Of a stretch of 64,000 nucleotides of DNA, positions 27,258 through 36,744 are shown piece by piece (the stretch's first letter is position 1; each line of letters opens with the position of its first letter). The DNA lies in assembly GCF_017163755.1 (NCBI RefSeq), contig NZ_JAFIWC010000009.1:62001-126000 (forward strand). Direction: 5' to 3'. Made by a program: the position numbers and the translations under genes. The DNA comes from Xanthomonas sp. (GTDB lineage Bacteria > Pseudomonadota > Gammaproteobacteria > Xanthomonadales > Xanthomonadaceae). The notes beneath the pieces are model-generated. The model did not search any database. It saw nothing but the letters and a program-made list of their open reading frames with translations, and was not told the origin of the DNA.

Positions 27258-30200
27258 TCAGGCTTCCACCCATTCCCCTTCCGGGTTCTGGGTCCATCGC
27301 GGCAGCGTGTCGTCCGGCCGCAACTGCACCAGGGTGGTCGGAATGCGCACCGTCCATGGGTCGCCCTGCGCGATCTCGTCGCCCGGGCGGTCCAGGCGCT
27401 CGGCGATCTCGTCGGCAATGGGCAGGTACAGGGGGCTGCTGATGGTGGGCAGGGGGCCGCCTTCCCATAGCTCGCCGTAGGTCATGAAATGATCGATGGC
27501 GCCTTCGAATCCGGGCCGGGCTGGTACGGACACGCGGCAGTAGCCCGCTTTCAGGAACTGGGTGAACAAGGGGTCGGGATCGTCGAAGGCGATGCGTTCG
27601 TCCCACTGGCTCTTGCGGCCCCAGAAGTAGGGGTAGGTGACCCAGGTCAGGTGTTCCCACTCGAAGGCCTGCTCGAAGAAGCGCACATAGGTTCCCTCCT
27701 TGGCCGCCTCCGAGACGTCGATCTGCGGCAGGCCGGTGCTGGGGGCGGTGTCGATCGCGTTGAACAGGTCGTAGTGCTGGTCGGTGATGATGCTGATGCA
27801 GTCCTTCTTGAGCTCGTCCTTCATGCGCTCCAGATTGAGCGCCGGGTTGGCGCCGCGGATCGCCACGCCCGCCTGCAGCTCGATCGCCGCCAGCTTTTCC
27901 TCGTACTCGCTCAAGCGCGCGCGATAGGCGCTGGTGAGCTTGGCATGGGTCTCGGCCCGCCACTTGGCCATCGCGCGATCGGTGCGCTTGCACTTGATCT
28001 CGATGGCGAATCCCACCGTGGCCACGCGATTGGTGATCAGTGCGAAGGGGACCGAGCCGGTCTCCTTGCTCATGCTCACCGTATGCATGGCCTGGTAGGT
28101 CATGTCCGGCTTCCTGCTCACCTGCAGGAAGTTGTTACCCACCACCGCGAACAGCTTCCAGTTGTACGCCCAGAAGATCACGAGCGTGCCGATGTAGGCG
28201 GTGATGGCCTCGTAGCCTTCGTCGATGGCGATCTGGCCGGAGTGGCTCAGCATGGTCGGCGCTTCTTCGTCGGTGGCCTTGAAGTCCACCGCTTTGGTCC
28301 GGTACATCTCCGGCGGCGGATCGACGTCGGTAGCCGAGTAGGCCGCGACCCAGTCGCCGTAGTTGGTTTCGGAGATCTGGTCCGGCGTCAGGGCGAACGC
28401 TTCCGGTTTCTCCAGCTCGACGCTGCCTTCGTGCGCTGCCTGCATGGCCTTGATCAGGAAGGCGGCCGGCTCGGGCACCATGAAGTCGAACAGGGTGCGC
28501 AGGCCGTAGTTGAACATCTGCGCCTGATAGACCTTGTTGACCCACTGGTACACGCCCGAGATGTGCCCGGTGCCGGCGACGTTGTCCAGCCTGTGCAGGT
28601 TCTTCTCGGTGACCTCATTGGTCACGCGCAGCGAGGAGCGTTCCAGCACCCGCTCGGTGATCTTGTTGGCGCTGCGCTGGGTGACGTCCTGGGAGAAGCT
28701 GGAGGCCGACTTGGTCGCCTCTTCCTTGGAGCGCGACATGGATCCCTCGGCGCTGGCGGTGAACTCCACCGTGGGGCCGTACTTGCCGGACACGGTCAGT
28801 CCGGCTTTGAGCGAGGCGTCTTCCTTGATCGTCTCGCTGCTCTCGCGCGTCATCTCGTAGCGATCGGTCGTCTCCAGCTCGCGCTCTTCGGAGGTGGACA
28901 CTTCGGTTTCGACGAAGGTGAGCTCTTCGGTTTGCCGGCGAACGGTGTGTTCCCGCTCCTTCAGTTCGCCCTTGAGCACGTTCTCGATATGGGCCACGTC
29001 GGCGCGCTCGTAGCCGATCAGCTGCTGGCGCACCATGAGCAGGTCGGCGATCCCCGCCGGCTCCACCTTGCCGCGCGTGGAGGGAACGCTGGCGGTGCCG
29101 GGGAAGGGGAGGAACGGAGACAGCTCGAAGGACTCGTAGGCCGGGCCCCACAGCGAGGCCCTGGCGGTCCTGGTGGCCACCAGGGTGCTGCCTACCTTGC
29201 GGAACCTGCGCTCCACCAGGGGACCGGCGGCGGCGCGCAGCTCGCGCTGGACGGCCTCGCGCGCCAGGGTCAGCGACGAGACCATCTTCTCGATCCCATC
29301 CTGTTCCGCAGAGAGCTTGCCTGCGGCGAGGACCTTCTGCGTTTGCTCCGACAAGCCTCTGGAGGCCTCCGGCGACAGGCGCAGGCCGTCCTTCCGGAAC
29401 TGTGCCAAGGACACCGCCGGGCTACCGGCCGACGCCGCCAAGCGCGTGGTGGTGTTGTCGATGGTGGGAACGGCGCCGCCGAGGCGTGGAGGGCTCTGCT
29501 CTCGGGGCGAATCCAGCAAGCGCTCCAGGTGCTTGAGCTGCATGTCCGAGAGCCTTTCGGAGAACGACGCGCTGCGCCTGAGCATGGTTTCCAGTTCGAG
29601 GCCCGGCGTGGGCGGCTGCTCTTCCGACGCTTCGGGAACGCTGACCTGGAAGCTGGCCCCATCGAGCTGTTCCAGTTCCGCAAGCGCCGCGCTGAGCGCG
29701 CGGTGCCGGGCGGCCAGGCCTTCGACGGTCCTGCTGCGCGAGGACCGCTGCTTTTCGCGCTGCTCGTCGGCCTTCTTGCGGTCGGCCTCGGAGGGGCGCA
29801 GCACCGAGGGCAGGCGATCCTTGGACGGAAGTTCGATGGACCGGCGGCGGTAGCGCCGCAGCGCGGCCGCAGTGGCCGGGAAGTCCGCGTCGGCCGCTGC
29901 CTTCTCCACCAGTTCCAGCGTGCGTAGCTGATGCGCCAGCGCCTCGACTGGCCTGCGGTGCTCTGCGGGCAGCTGCTTGATGGCGGTGATGCTGTCGCGG
30001 AGCCGCGCCAGGGCCTGCGTGAAGCTGTCGGATCCGGCCAGGCCCGCGGCGTCCTTGTCGAAGACCGACTCGATCGCCTGGCCAAGCGTGCGGGGGCCGG
30101 CGTCGTCGCTGCGCTCGAGCTGGTCCAGTCTGGCCGACAGGCGTTCGATGCCGTGGCTCAGCGGGGTGTCCTGGGGGCTGGCGATGAACTCGGGGCTTGC

Positions 30201-30365
30201 GATGAAGCCGGCGGCGAGCTTCTTGAGGCCTTCGCGATTGCCGCTTCCTTCCAGCCGGCGCAGCGCGGCCTGGTAATGCGAGTCCTGGGTGAGGCGGATG
30301 CTGGGATTGGCGGGGTCCTGGGCGACAGGGGGACGATTCAGCACAAAGCGGAACAGGGGTTCCAT
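27258..30365 (-). CDS. Large unknown protein partnered with the nuclease toxin
   Basis: I cannot name the family of this 1035-residue protein. Residues 1-400 are charged and helical with likely coiled coils. A Ser/Thr/Glu-rich middle (about 490-570) alternates polar and small residues (LKAGLTVSGKYGPTVEFTAS). A conserved-looking block follows (VYQWVNKVYQAQMFNYGLRT, then VPEPAAFLIKAM). The C-terminal third contains aromatic-rich segments and the toxin gene follows it. There is no signal peptide or clear membrane helix. I chose the ATG at 30365 for the AAAGGAG before it. The middle block recalls large proteins of unknown role in other bacteria, some near contractile injection or toxin loci, but I could not check. 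A carrier or delivery role is inferred from pairing. Confidence 0.55.
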   Translation of the reverse strand: MEPLFRFVLNRPPVAQDPANPSIRLTQDSHYQAALRRLEGSGNREGLKKLAAGFIASPEFIASPQDTPLSHGIERLSARLDQLERSDDAGPRTLGQAIESVFDKDAAGLAGSDSFTQALARLRDSITAIKQLPAEHRRPVEALAHQLRTLELVEKAAADADFPATAAALRRYRRRSIELPSKDRLPSVLRPSEADRKKADEQREKQRSSRSRTVEGLAARHRALSAALAELEQLDGASFQVSVPEASEEQPPTPGLELETMLRRSASFSERLSDMQLKHLERLLDSPREQSPPRLGGAVPTIDNTTTRLAASAGSPAVSLAQFRKDGLRLSPEASRGLSEQTQKVLAAGKLSAEQDGIEKMVSSLTLAREAVQRELRAAAGPLVERRFRKVGSTLVATRTARASLWGPAYESFELSPFLPFPGTASVPSTRGKVEPAGIADLLMVRQQLIGYERADVAHIENVLKGELKEREHTVRRQTEELTFVETEVSTSEERELETTDRYEMTRESSETIKEDASLKAGLTVSGKYGPTVEFTASAEGSMSRSKEEATKSASSFSQDVTQRSANKITERVLERSSLRVTNEVTEKNLHRLDNVAGTGHISGVYQWVNKVYQAQMFNYGLRTLFDFMVPEPAAFLIKAMQAAHEGSVELEKPEAFALTPDQISETNYGDWVAAYSATDVDPPPEMYRTKAVDFKATDEEAPTMLSHSGQIAIDEGYEAITAYIGTLVIFWAYNWKLFAVVGNNFLQVSRKPDMTYQAMHTVSMSKETGSVPFALITNRVATVGFAIEIKCKRTDRAMAKWRAETHAKLTSAYRARLSEYEEKLAAIELQAGVAIRGANPALNLERMKDELKKDCISIITDQHYDLFNAIDTAPSTGLPQIDVSEAAKEGTYVRFFEQAFEWEHLTWVTYPYFWGRKSQWDERIAFDDPDPLFTQFLKAGYCRVSVPARPGFEGAIDHFMTYGELWEGGPLPTISSPLYLPIADEIAERLDRPGDEIAQGDPWTVRIPTTLVQLRPDDTLPRWTQNPEGEWVEA

Positions 30366-30659
30366 GGATAACGCTCCTTTGAAATCCGCCGAAAGCAGAC
30401 GAGATCGGTCGGTCTCTTTCCAGGAACGTGGAATCGTCTCGGTCGCGGACAGCGCGACCTCCACTTCGCAGCGTAGTGTGATCCGTGGCCATATCTCAGG
30501 TGCGATGAGAAGCGACGGTCGGAAGCGCGATTCGCATCGGGATGCGATGCGCCTGAAGTTCCGCCAGAGGCCTATCGGGAATGTGGAAAGCCGGGCAATA
30601 GCCGTTCGGCGAACCTACGGTGCCCCCACCACGCATCGGCGGTCACGGACGGCGCGACG

Positions 30660-31548
30660 TTATTTCCCTGATCCGGCGCCTTGCGCATACACGCAGCTTT
30701 CGGGCACGGATCTGACGTGGGAGCGCTTGTAGTTGCTCGCGCTGCGGTCCATGCAGCCGGCGAGGTTGAGCAGCTCCACCTTGCGGATGTCGATCGGGTG
30801 CGATTCGCTCTGCAGCGAGAGGTAGCCGCCTTCGACCGGTTTCCCGTCGGGCGTGGCGGCGGGGTCGAAGTTCGCGCCGCCGCTAACTGCGGCAGCGCGT
30901 ACTGCAGCACGCCCTCGCCGTTGACCAAATGGGTGATCTGCCCGCTGCCCAGCACCAGCATCTCGGCGCGGCCCCCCTGGTCGCCGTCGAAGGCCTTGGA
31001 CGTGGAGTCCAGGCAATGCTCGGGATGGATCGCGCCGCGATAGACCACGTCCGTCCCCGGCGTGCACAGGTTCATGGTCGAGCGCGGCTTGCCATCGCCG
31101 GGGCCGCCGAGGAACTGCGCCTCGATGGAAATGGGGAAGTCCTGGTCGCGCCCCATCGTGCGCGGATGCGGCGAATGCAGCATCACGCCGCTGTTGCGCA
31201 ACGCCCAACTGCCGGGGCCATCGCGCGCCTGCTGGCCGACGAAGCGGTATCCACCTAGGAAAACGGATCCTTGTAGAACAGGTGCCCGAACTTCGTGCCG
31301 AAGGACCGGTACTGGTCGTAGCGCACCTTGAGCAGGCCGTCCTCGACGCGGAACGTGTTGGCAAAATTGTCGCCGAGCGCGTGGCCGGCGATCTTCGGCG
31401 TCCAGCCGTCCAGATCGCGGCCGTTGAACAGCGCGATCCACTCTTCCTTCTCGGCCGAGGCCTGCGCCGCGGCGTTGCCCGCGGCCAATGCGGCGCACAG
31501 CAATGCAAGGCCACCGGATCGCGCGATATGACGGGATTTCGGAGTCAT
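30660..31548 (-). pseudogene. DUF1080 (3-keto-glycoside hydrolase type) gene with two frameshifts
   Basis: Reading on the minus strand, a signal peptide and IALFNGRDLDGWT (DUF1080 start) run to HLFYKDPFS and then hit TAG at 31255. The match resumes in another frame at YRFVGQQARDGPG and continues through NSGVMLHS and FPISIEAQFLGG. Near 30885 it shifts again, to GGANFDPAATPDGKP and a C-terminal DIRKVELLNLAGCMD. Compared with the family, about 13 bases seem missing at the first break and one at the second. Either the gene is dead or the assembly has errors here. Intact homologues cleave 3-keto glycosides in the periplasm. Confidence 0.75.
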
Positions 31549-31608
31549 GCGTCGGCCTGCTGTCGTGGCTGGTGTTGCGTGGCTGCCGCCGGGTACGTGG
31601 AGCGCGGA

Positions 31609-32268
31609 TCAGAACCGGTAGCTCGTCTCCGCGGCCCAGGTCTTGCCGTTGCCCGCCTGCGCCAGCGGCACGCAGGCCTGGTAGGCGCCGGGAACCGGGC
31701 GGTACTGCAACACCTGCGTGGTGCCGGGTTCGGAGCTGAAGTAGCCGAGCAGGGTGAGCTCCTTCATCATGAGGATGAAAGGACGGCGCCGCTGCGCGAT
31801 GGGCGTCTGCAACGCCCGCTCCGCCTCGACCGCCGGGTCGTGCGCCTGCGTCACCATCGCCGCGCGCTGCGCCGGCTCCAGTTCGAGGAAACCGCGCCCG
31901 TGTTCGCGCTGCGCGCGGGCCGCGAAATCGGCGAGTTCGGCGACGAAGCGCGCCTGCTCGTCCCGTGGGTAGGCGTCCTTCAACATCCTGTCGATGAAGG
32001 CAGGAATACCGACATCCTTCGCGCCCGGCGTGTCGGTGCGCGGGATCATGATCTCGGCCACTTCCGCCACCAGCGCGGCCTGCGCCTGGGTGAGGAAGCC
32101 CGGCGTCCAGTCGCTGCCGGTGCCCGCGGCCTGCGTGCCTGCGGTGTCCGTGCCGGGCTCGGCCGAGCAGCCGGCGAGCACGCCGAGCAGGGCCGGCGCC
32201 GACACCGCGCCGCCCATCAGCAGGGCCACGCGGCGGATCGCCTCGCGGCGGTCGATGAGGGTCGTCAT
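31609..32268 (-). CDS. Gluconate 2-dehydrogenase subunit 3-family protein (small partner of GMC enzyme)
   Basis: A 219-residue protein. It opens with a twin-arginine-like leader (DRREAIRRVALLMGGAVS) that also contains a lipobox (LAGC). The body has the subunit-3 pattern: IPRTDTPGAKDVGIPAFID, then YPRDEQARFVAELADF, and a C-terminal MMKELTLLGYFSSEPG. Such proteins form a complex with an FAD GMC subunit and help it cross the membrane folded. Its ATG overlaps the stop of the GMC gene (ATGA), which fits a two-subunit enzyme. The third, cytochrome c, subunit found in fructose or gluconate dehydrogenases is not in the window. Confidence 0.85.
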   Translation of the reverse strand: MTTLIDRREAIRRVALLMGGAVSAPALLGVLAGCSAEPGTDTAGTQAAGTGSDWTPGFLTQAQAALVAEVAEIMIPRTDTPGAKDVGIPAFIDRMLKDAYPRDEQARFVAELADFAARAQREHGRGFLELEPAQRAAMVTQAHDPAVEAERALQTPIAQRRRPFILMMKELTLLGYFSSEPGTTQVLQYRPVPGAYQACVPLAQAGNGKTWAAETSYRF

Positions 32269-33953
32269 AGGTTCATCCGCTTCAGTTCCTGGACCGCGTG
32301 ATCGGCGGCGCGCGCGGTCAGCGCCATGTAGGTGAGCGAGGGGTTCTGGCACGCCGAGGAGGAGGTCATGCAGGCGCCGTCGGTGACATACACGTTCTTG
32401 CAGGCATGCACCTGGTTCCAGGCGTTGAGCACGGAGGTAGCCGGATCGCGGCCCATGCGCGCGGTGCCCATTTCGTGGATGCCCATGCCCAGTTCGTCGC
32501 CGCTGTCGTGCGGGTTGACGTTCTTGAACCCCGCCGCTTCCAGCATCGTCGCGGCCTCGGCCGCCATGTCCTTGCGCATCTTCAGTTCGTTCTCGCGCAT
32601 GGTCGCGTCGAAGGCCAGCACCGCGAAACCGTGCTTGTCCTTGCGCGTGCGATCCAGGGTGACGCGGTTGTCGTGGTACGGCAGGGTCTCGCCGAAACCG
32701 CCCAGCCCCACCTGCCACGGCCCGGGTACCGCGGCCTTGGTCTTCAGGTCCGCGCCCAGCGTGGAATCCTCGAGCAGCCGGGTCCAGCCCGGCCGCCATG
32801 CGCCGCCCTGGTAGCCGAAACCGCGCAGGTACTGGCGCCTGTCGTGGCCGAGGTTGACGAAGCGCGGCACGTAGATGCCGTTGGGCCGCTGGCCGCTGTA
32901 GTACTGGTCGTCGAAGCCTTCGACGAGCGCGGATGCGCCGACGCCCAGGTGATGGTCCATGATGTTGCAGCCGAGCTCGCCGCTGTCGTTGCCGAGGCCG
33001 TCCGGGAACCGGCTGGAGACGGAATTCATCAGGATGAAGGTGGAGCCGAACGTGGACGCGCACAGGAAGATCACCCTGGCGTGGAATTCCATCTGCGCGT
33101 TGGTTTCCGCATCGAGCACGCGCACGCCGCTGGCGCGGTCCTTGTTCGGGTCGTGGATGATTTCGTAGACGATCGAGTTGGGCCGCAGCGTCATGTTGCC
33201 GGTCTGCTCCGCCGCCGGCAGCGTGCTGGAGTTGCTGCTGAAGTACGCGCCGAACGGACAGCCGCGAATGCACAGGTTGCGGTACTGGCAGGTGCCGCGC
33301 TGCGGGCTGTGCGCCAGCGGCGCGGTGAGGTTGGCGGTCCGGCCGATGGTGACCGCGCGGCCCAGCTTGTCGGCGACGGCCTGCTTCAGGTGCAGCTCCA
33401 CGCAGTTCATCGCCATGGGCGGCTGGAACTTGCCGTCCGGCAGCTGCTCGTAGCCCTCGGCCTGGCCGCTGACGCCGATGAAGCTTTCCACGCGGTCGTA
33501 CCACGGCGCGAGATCGGCGTAGCGGATGGGCCAGTCCACGCCGATGCCTTCCTTCGCGTTCGCCTCGAAGTCCATCGGGCTCAAGCGGTACGACTGCCTG
33601 CCCCACATGATGGAACGGCCGCCGACGTGATAGCCGCGCACCCAGGCGAACGGCTGCTTCTCGATGTAGGGATGATCGTTGTCGTTGACGAACCAGTGCT
33701 TGGTCGCCTGCGTGAGCACGCCGCCGCGCTCGGCGACCATCTGCTGCTGGAGGTCGGCCTGCGTGGGGCGGCCGGCGTACGGCGAGTCCCATAGCGGCTC
33801 CATCGCGGTGGGATAGTCGCCGTGCTTCACCATTCGCCCGCGATCGAGCACGAGGGTCTTCAATCCCTTCTCGGTCAGCTCTTTCGCGGCCCATCCACCG
33901 CTGATGCCGGTACCGACCACGATCGCGTCGAAGGAATGGTTTCCTGCCGCCAT
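32265..33953 (-). CDS. GMC-family FAD oxidoreductase, probable sugar 3-dehydrogenase
   Basis: A 562-residue protein. An N-terminal Rossmann FAD motif (VVGTGISGGWAAKELTEKG) is followed by a cysteine-containing segment (QYRNLCIRGCPFGAYF). The GMC C-terminal active-site region has GIHEMGTARMG and VTDGACMTSSSACQNPSLT, where His and Asn are the usual catalytic pair. The gluconate/fructose/glucoside dehydrogenase branch pairs this subunit with a subunit-3 protein, as here. I chose the ATG at 33953, which starts seven residues before the FAD motif. Nearby DUF1080 and Gfo/Idh/MocA pieces point to 3-keto-sugar metabolism, so oxidation of sugar C3 in the periplasm is likely. Confidence 0.88.
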   Translation of the reverse strand: MAAGNHSFDAIVVGTGISGGWAAKELTEKGLKTLVLDRGRMVKHGDYPTAMEPLWDSPYAGRPTQADLQQQMVAERGGVLTQATKHWFVNDNDHPYIEKQPFAWVRGYHVGGRSIMWGRQSYRLSPMDFEANAKEGIGVDWPIRYADLAPWYDRVESFIGVSGQAEGYEQLPDGKFQPPMAMNCVELHLKQAVADKLGRAVTIGRTANLTAPLAHSPQRGTCQYRNLCIRGCPFGAYFSSNSSTLPAAEQTGNMTLRPNSIVYEIIHDPNKDRASGVRVLDAETNAQMEFHARVIFLCASTFGSTFILMNSVSSRFPDGLGNDSGELGCNIMDHHLGVGASALVEGFDDQYYSGQRPNGIYVPRFVNLGHDRRQYLRGFGYQGGAWRPGWTRLLEDSTLGADLKTKAAVPGPWQVGLGGFGETLPYHDNRVTLDRTRKDKHGFAVLAFDATMRENELKMRKDMAAEAATMLEAAGFKNVNPHDSGDELGMGIHEMGTARMGRDPATSVLNAWNQVHACKNVYVTDGACMTSSSACQNPSLTYMALTARAADHAVQELKRMNL

Positions 33954-34125
33954 GCTTGCGCTTCCCCGAGCCAGCTGGTCTAGGACTCTACCGCGGAAAG
34001 ACGCTAACATCGAAACGCCGTTCGAGCGACCCTCGCAACGATGGGCGACGCGAATGCGTTGTCGCAATGCAGCATTGTTCGTTGAATTCCAGCCGGATGT
34101 TTTCCCGAAGGAGCGAAGGAACACG

Positions 34126-34308
34126 ATGTTGACTCGACGCGCATTTCTTCACAGCAGTTCGCTAACGTTGGCGGCGATGACTTCGCTGGATGCCTTTGCC
34201 GCCAAGCCGCGGATCCGCCATTGCTTCGTGGAGCAGGAGAACTTCGAGCGGGCACCACTGGAAAGCGCGGAGCTCGGTTTCGACTGCCTCAGCCGCCTGA
34301 AAGCGTGA
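34126..34308 (+). pseudogene. Tat-leader minigene, probable internal-deletion remnant
   Basis: A 60-residue frame with a ribosome site (GAAGGA). It begins with a twin-arginine leader (TRRAFLHSSSLTLAAMTS, then AFAAKP) and then has only about 28 residues ending ELGFDCLSRLKA. A Tat leader this strong with almost no mature protein suggests that the middle of a gene was lost. Sugar isomerase/epimerase-type TIM barrels with Tat leaders are frequent in such clusters and end similarly, but the match is too short to assign. It stops seven bases before the GMC gene start. Confidence 0.45.
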
Positions 34309-34315
34309 CGCGCCC

Positions 34316-36118
34316 GTGCCTTTCCTGACCGCAGACGCCATCAAGCAGGCGTACGACGTGATCGTGGTGGGCTCCGGCGCGGCCGGCGGACAGACCGCCT
34401 ATACGCTGTGCATGGAAGGCGCCAGGGTGCTGATGCTCGAAGCCGGGCGCAACTACGCGCCGGAGAGCGAGACGCCGATGTTCCAGACCCCGGACCAGGC
34501 GCCGCTGCGCGGCACGGCGACGCCGGAAAAGGCGTTCGGCTTCTACGACGCCACCGTCGACGGCGGCTGGCAGGTGCCGGACGAACCCTACGTCAACGCG
34601 CGGCAGGACGATGCCGGCCGCTTCGAATGGTGGCGCGCGCGCATGCTCGGCGGCCGCACCAACCACTGGGGGCGGATTTCGCTGCGCAACGGCGCCTACG
34701 ACTTCAAGCCCTACAGCCGCGACGGGCTGGGCTTCGACTGGCCGATCGACTACGCCGACGTGGCGCCGTACTACGACAAGGTCGAGATGCTGATCGGCGT
34801 GTACGGCGACAACGACGGCCTGGAGAACACGCCCGATTCGCCCCCCGGCGTATTGCTGCCGCCGCCCAAGCCCAAGGTCAGCGACCTGCTGGTGCAGCAG
34901 CGCGCCGGGCGCCTGGGCGTGCCGGTGGTCGCCGGCCACCGCGCGGTGCTGACCCGGCGCCTGGATGCGGACACCCTGCCGGCCAAGCTGCATCCGGGCA
35001 ACGCCGAGGCGCAGCGGATCCTGCGCGAGTCGATGCTGCGCCGCGCGGCCTGCTGGTGGGCCACCCCGTGCGGCCGCGGCTGCTCGACCGGAGCCAACTA
35101 CCAGTCGACCACCGTGCATCTGCCGCCGGCGCTGGCCACCGGGCGGCTGGACATCGTCTGCAACGCCATGGTGCGCGAGACGGTGCTGGGCGCCAACGGC
35201 AAGGCCGATGGCGTGCGCTTCATCGACAAGACCAGCGGCAAGGAATTCGCCGCCTCGGCGCGCGTGGTGGTGCTGGCCGCCAGCGCCTGCGAGACCGCGC
35301 GCATCCTGCTCAACTCCAAGTCCACCTCGTTCCCCAACGGCCTGGCCAATTCCAGCGGCAAGGTCGGGCGTTATGTGATGGACACGGTCGGCGCCAGCCT
35401 GAGCGGACAGGTGCCGCTGCTGGAGAACCTGCCGCCGCACAACGAGGACGGCGCCGACGGCGGCCACATGTATTCGCCGTGGTGGCTCTACCAGGAACAA
35501 CTGGCCGGCAAGCTGGGTTTCGCGCGCGGCTACCACATCGAGTTCGGCGGCGGCCGGCGCATGCCCGGCCTGAGTACCGGGGCCGGGCTGGAATGGCTCA
35601 CCGGCGGCAGCTACGGCCACAAATTCAAGCAGGACGTGCGCCGCTACTACGGCTCCTTCGTCGGCTTCGCCGGCCGCGGCGAGATGATTCCCAACGAGCA
35701 TTCGTACTGCGAGATCGACCCGCAGGTGAAGGACAAGTGGGGCATCCCGGTGCTGCGTTTCCACTGGCAGTGGTCCGAGCACGAGATCCGCCAGGCCGCA
35801 CACATGCAGCGCACCTTCGCCGACATCATCGAGGCGATGGGCGGACGCGTGCAGGGACAGGTCCAGACCGACGGCGCCAAGGCCATCGAACCCGGCGGCT
35901 CGATCATCCACGAGGTGGGCGGCGCGATCATGGGCGCCGATCCGGGCACCTCGGTCACCGACCGGTGGTGCCGGACCTGGGACGTGGACAATCTGTACAT
36001 CACCGACGGCGCGGTCTTCGCCTCCAACGCCGACAAGAACCCGACGCTGACGATCATGGCGCTGGCCTGGCGCGCGTCCGACCACATCCTGGCGCGCATG
36101 CGCCGCAAGGAGCTCTGA
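34316..36118 (+). CDS. GMC-family FAD oxidoreductase, second copy
   Basis: A 600-residue protein from a GTG start. The FAD-binding motif is VVGSGAAGGQTAYTLCMEG, and the characteristic RTNHWGRISLR segment follows near residue 120. A Cys pair (ACWWATPCGRGCSTGANY) lies in the middle. The C-terminal active-site block reads HEVGGAIMGADPGTS and YITDGAVFASNADKNPTLT, with the catalytic His/Asn positions kept. It is distinct in sequence from the minus-strand GMC gene. Its stop overlaps the next start (TGATG), coupling it to its own subunit-3 protein. Probably oxidises a sugar or sugar derivative in the periplasm after Tat export with its partner. Confidence 0.88.
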   Translation: MPFLTADAIKQAYDVIVVGSGAAGGQTAYTLCMEGARVLMLEAGRNYAPESETPMFQTPDQAPLRGTATPEKAFGFYDATVDGGWQVPDEPYVNARQDDAGRFEWWRARMLGGRTNHWGRISLRNGAYDFKPYSRDGLGFDWPIDYADVAPYYDKVEMLIGVYGDNDGLENTPDSPPGVLLPPPKPKVSDLLVQQRAGRLGVPVVAGHRAVLTRRLDADTLPAKLHPGNAEAQRILRESMLRRAACWWATPCGRGCSTGANYQSTTVHLPPALATGRLDIVCNAMVRETVLGANGKADGVRFIDKTSGKEFAASARVVVLAASACETARILLNSKSTSFPNGLANSSGKVGRYVMDTVGASLSGQVPLLENLPPHNEDGADGGHMYSPWWLYQEQLAGKLGFARGYHIEFGGGRRMPGLSTGAGLEWLTGGSYGHKFKQDVRRYYGSFVGFAGRGEMIPNEHSYCEIDPQVKDKWGIPVLRFHWQWSEHEIRQAAHMQRTFADIIEAMGGRVQGQVQTDGAKAIEPGGSIIHEVGGAIMGADPGTSVTDRWCRTWDVDNLYITDGAVFASNADKNPTLTIMALAWRASDHILARMRRKEL

Positions 36119-36744
36119 TGGACCGCCGCACCTCGTTGAAGTGGATGCTGAGCGCGGCCAGCCTGCCGCTGCTGCACCTGGCCGGATGCAGTGCCGAGGC
36201 GCCGCCGCCCACGCTGCCTTCCGGCACCGGCTACGGCACCGATCCGGACCTGCTCAAGGCCTACGGGCCCGATTCGGTCTGGCCGCTGACGCTGGACGAA
36301 CGGCAGCGGCGCATCGCCACCGCGCTGTGCGACCTGATCGTGCCGGCGGATGCGGAAGGGCCCGGCGCGGTCGCGGTCGGCGTGGTCGATTTCATCAACG
36401 AATGGGTCAGCGCGCCGTATCCGCGACAGGTCGCCGACCGCACGCTGATCCTGGCCGGGTTCGACTGGCTGGATGCGCAGGCGCAGCAGCGCTTCTCGCG
36501 CAGCTTCGGCGGATCGGGCGTGGACCAGCGCCGCGCGATCTGCGACGACATCTGCTATCTGCCCAAGGCGCGCGCCGAGTTCAGGCAGGCCGCGCAATTC
36601 TTCGCCCGCTATCGCGACCTGACCATCGGCGGATTCTCCACGTCGCCGCAAGGGCGGCAGTACCTGGGCTATGTCGGCAACGTGCCGTTGGCCAGCTTCG
36701 ACGGCCCGCCGCCGGACGTGCTCAAGCGTGTGGGGGTGGGCTGA
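36118..36744 (+). CDS. Gluconate 2-dehydrogenase subunit 3-family protein, second copy
   Basis: A 208-residue protein. A leader with RR (MDRRTSLKWMLSAASLPLLH) and lipobox LAGC is followed by the subunit-3 pattern: LCDLIVPADAEGPGAVAVGV, then SAPYPRQVADRTLILAGFDW, and a C-terminal TIGGFSTSPQGRQYLGYVGN. It is the small partner of the GMC enzyme encoded just before it. Start and stop overlap neighbours on both sides (TGATG each), so the GMC gene, this gene and the fusion minigene that follows are translated in series. Confidence 0.87.
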   Translation: MDRRTSLKWMLSAASLPLLHLAGCSAEAPPPTLPSGTGYGTDPDLLKAYGPDSVWPLTLDERQRRIATALCDLIVPADAEGPGAVAVGVVDFINEWVSAPYPRQVADRTLILAGFDWLDAQAQQRFSRSFGGSGVDQRRAICDDICYLPKARAEFRQAAQFFARYRDLTIGGFSTSPQGRQYLGYVGNVPLASFDGPPPDVLKRVGVG

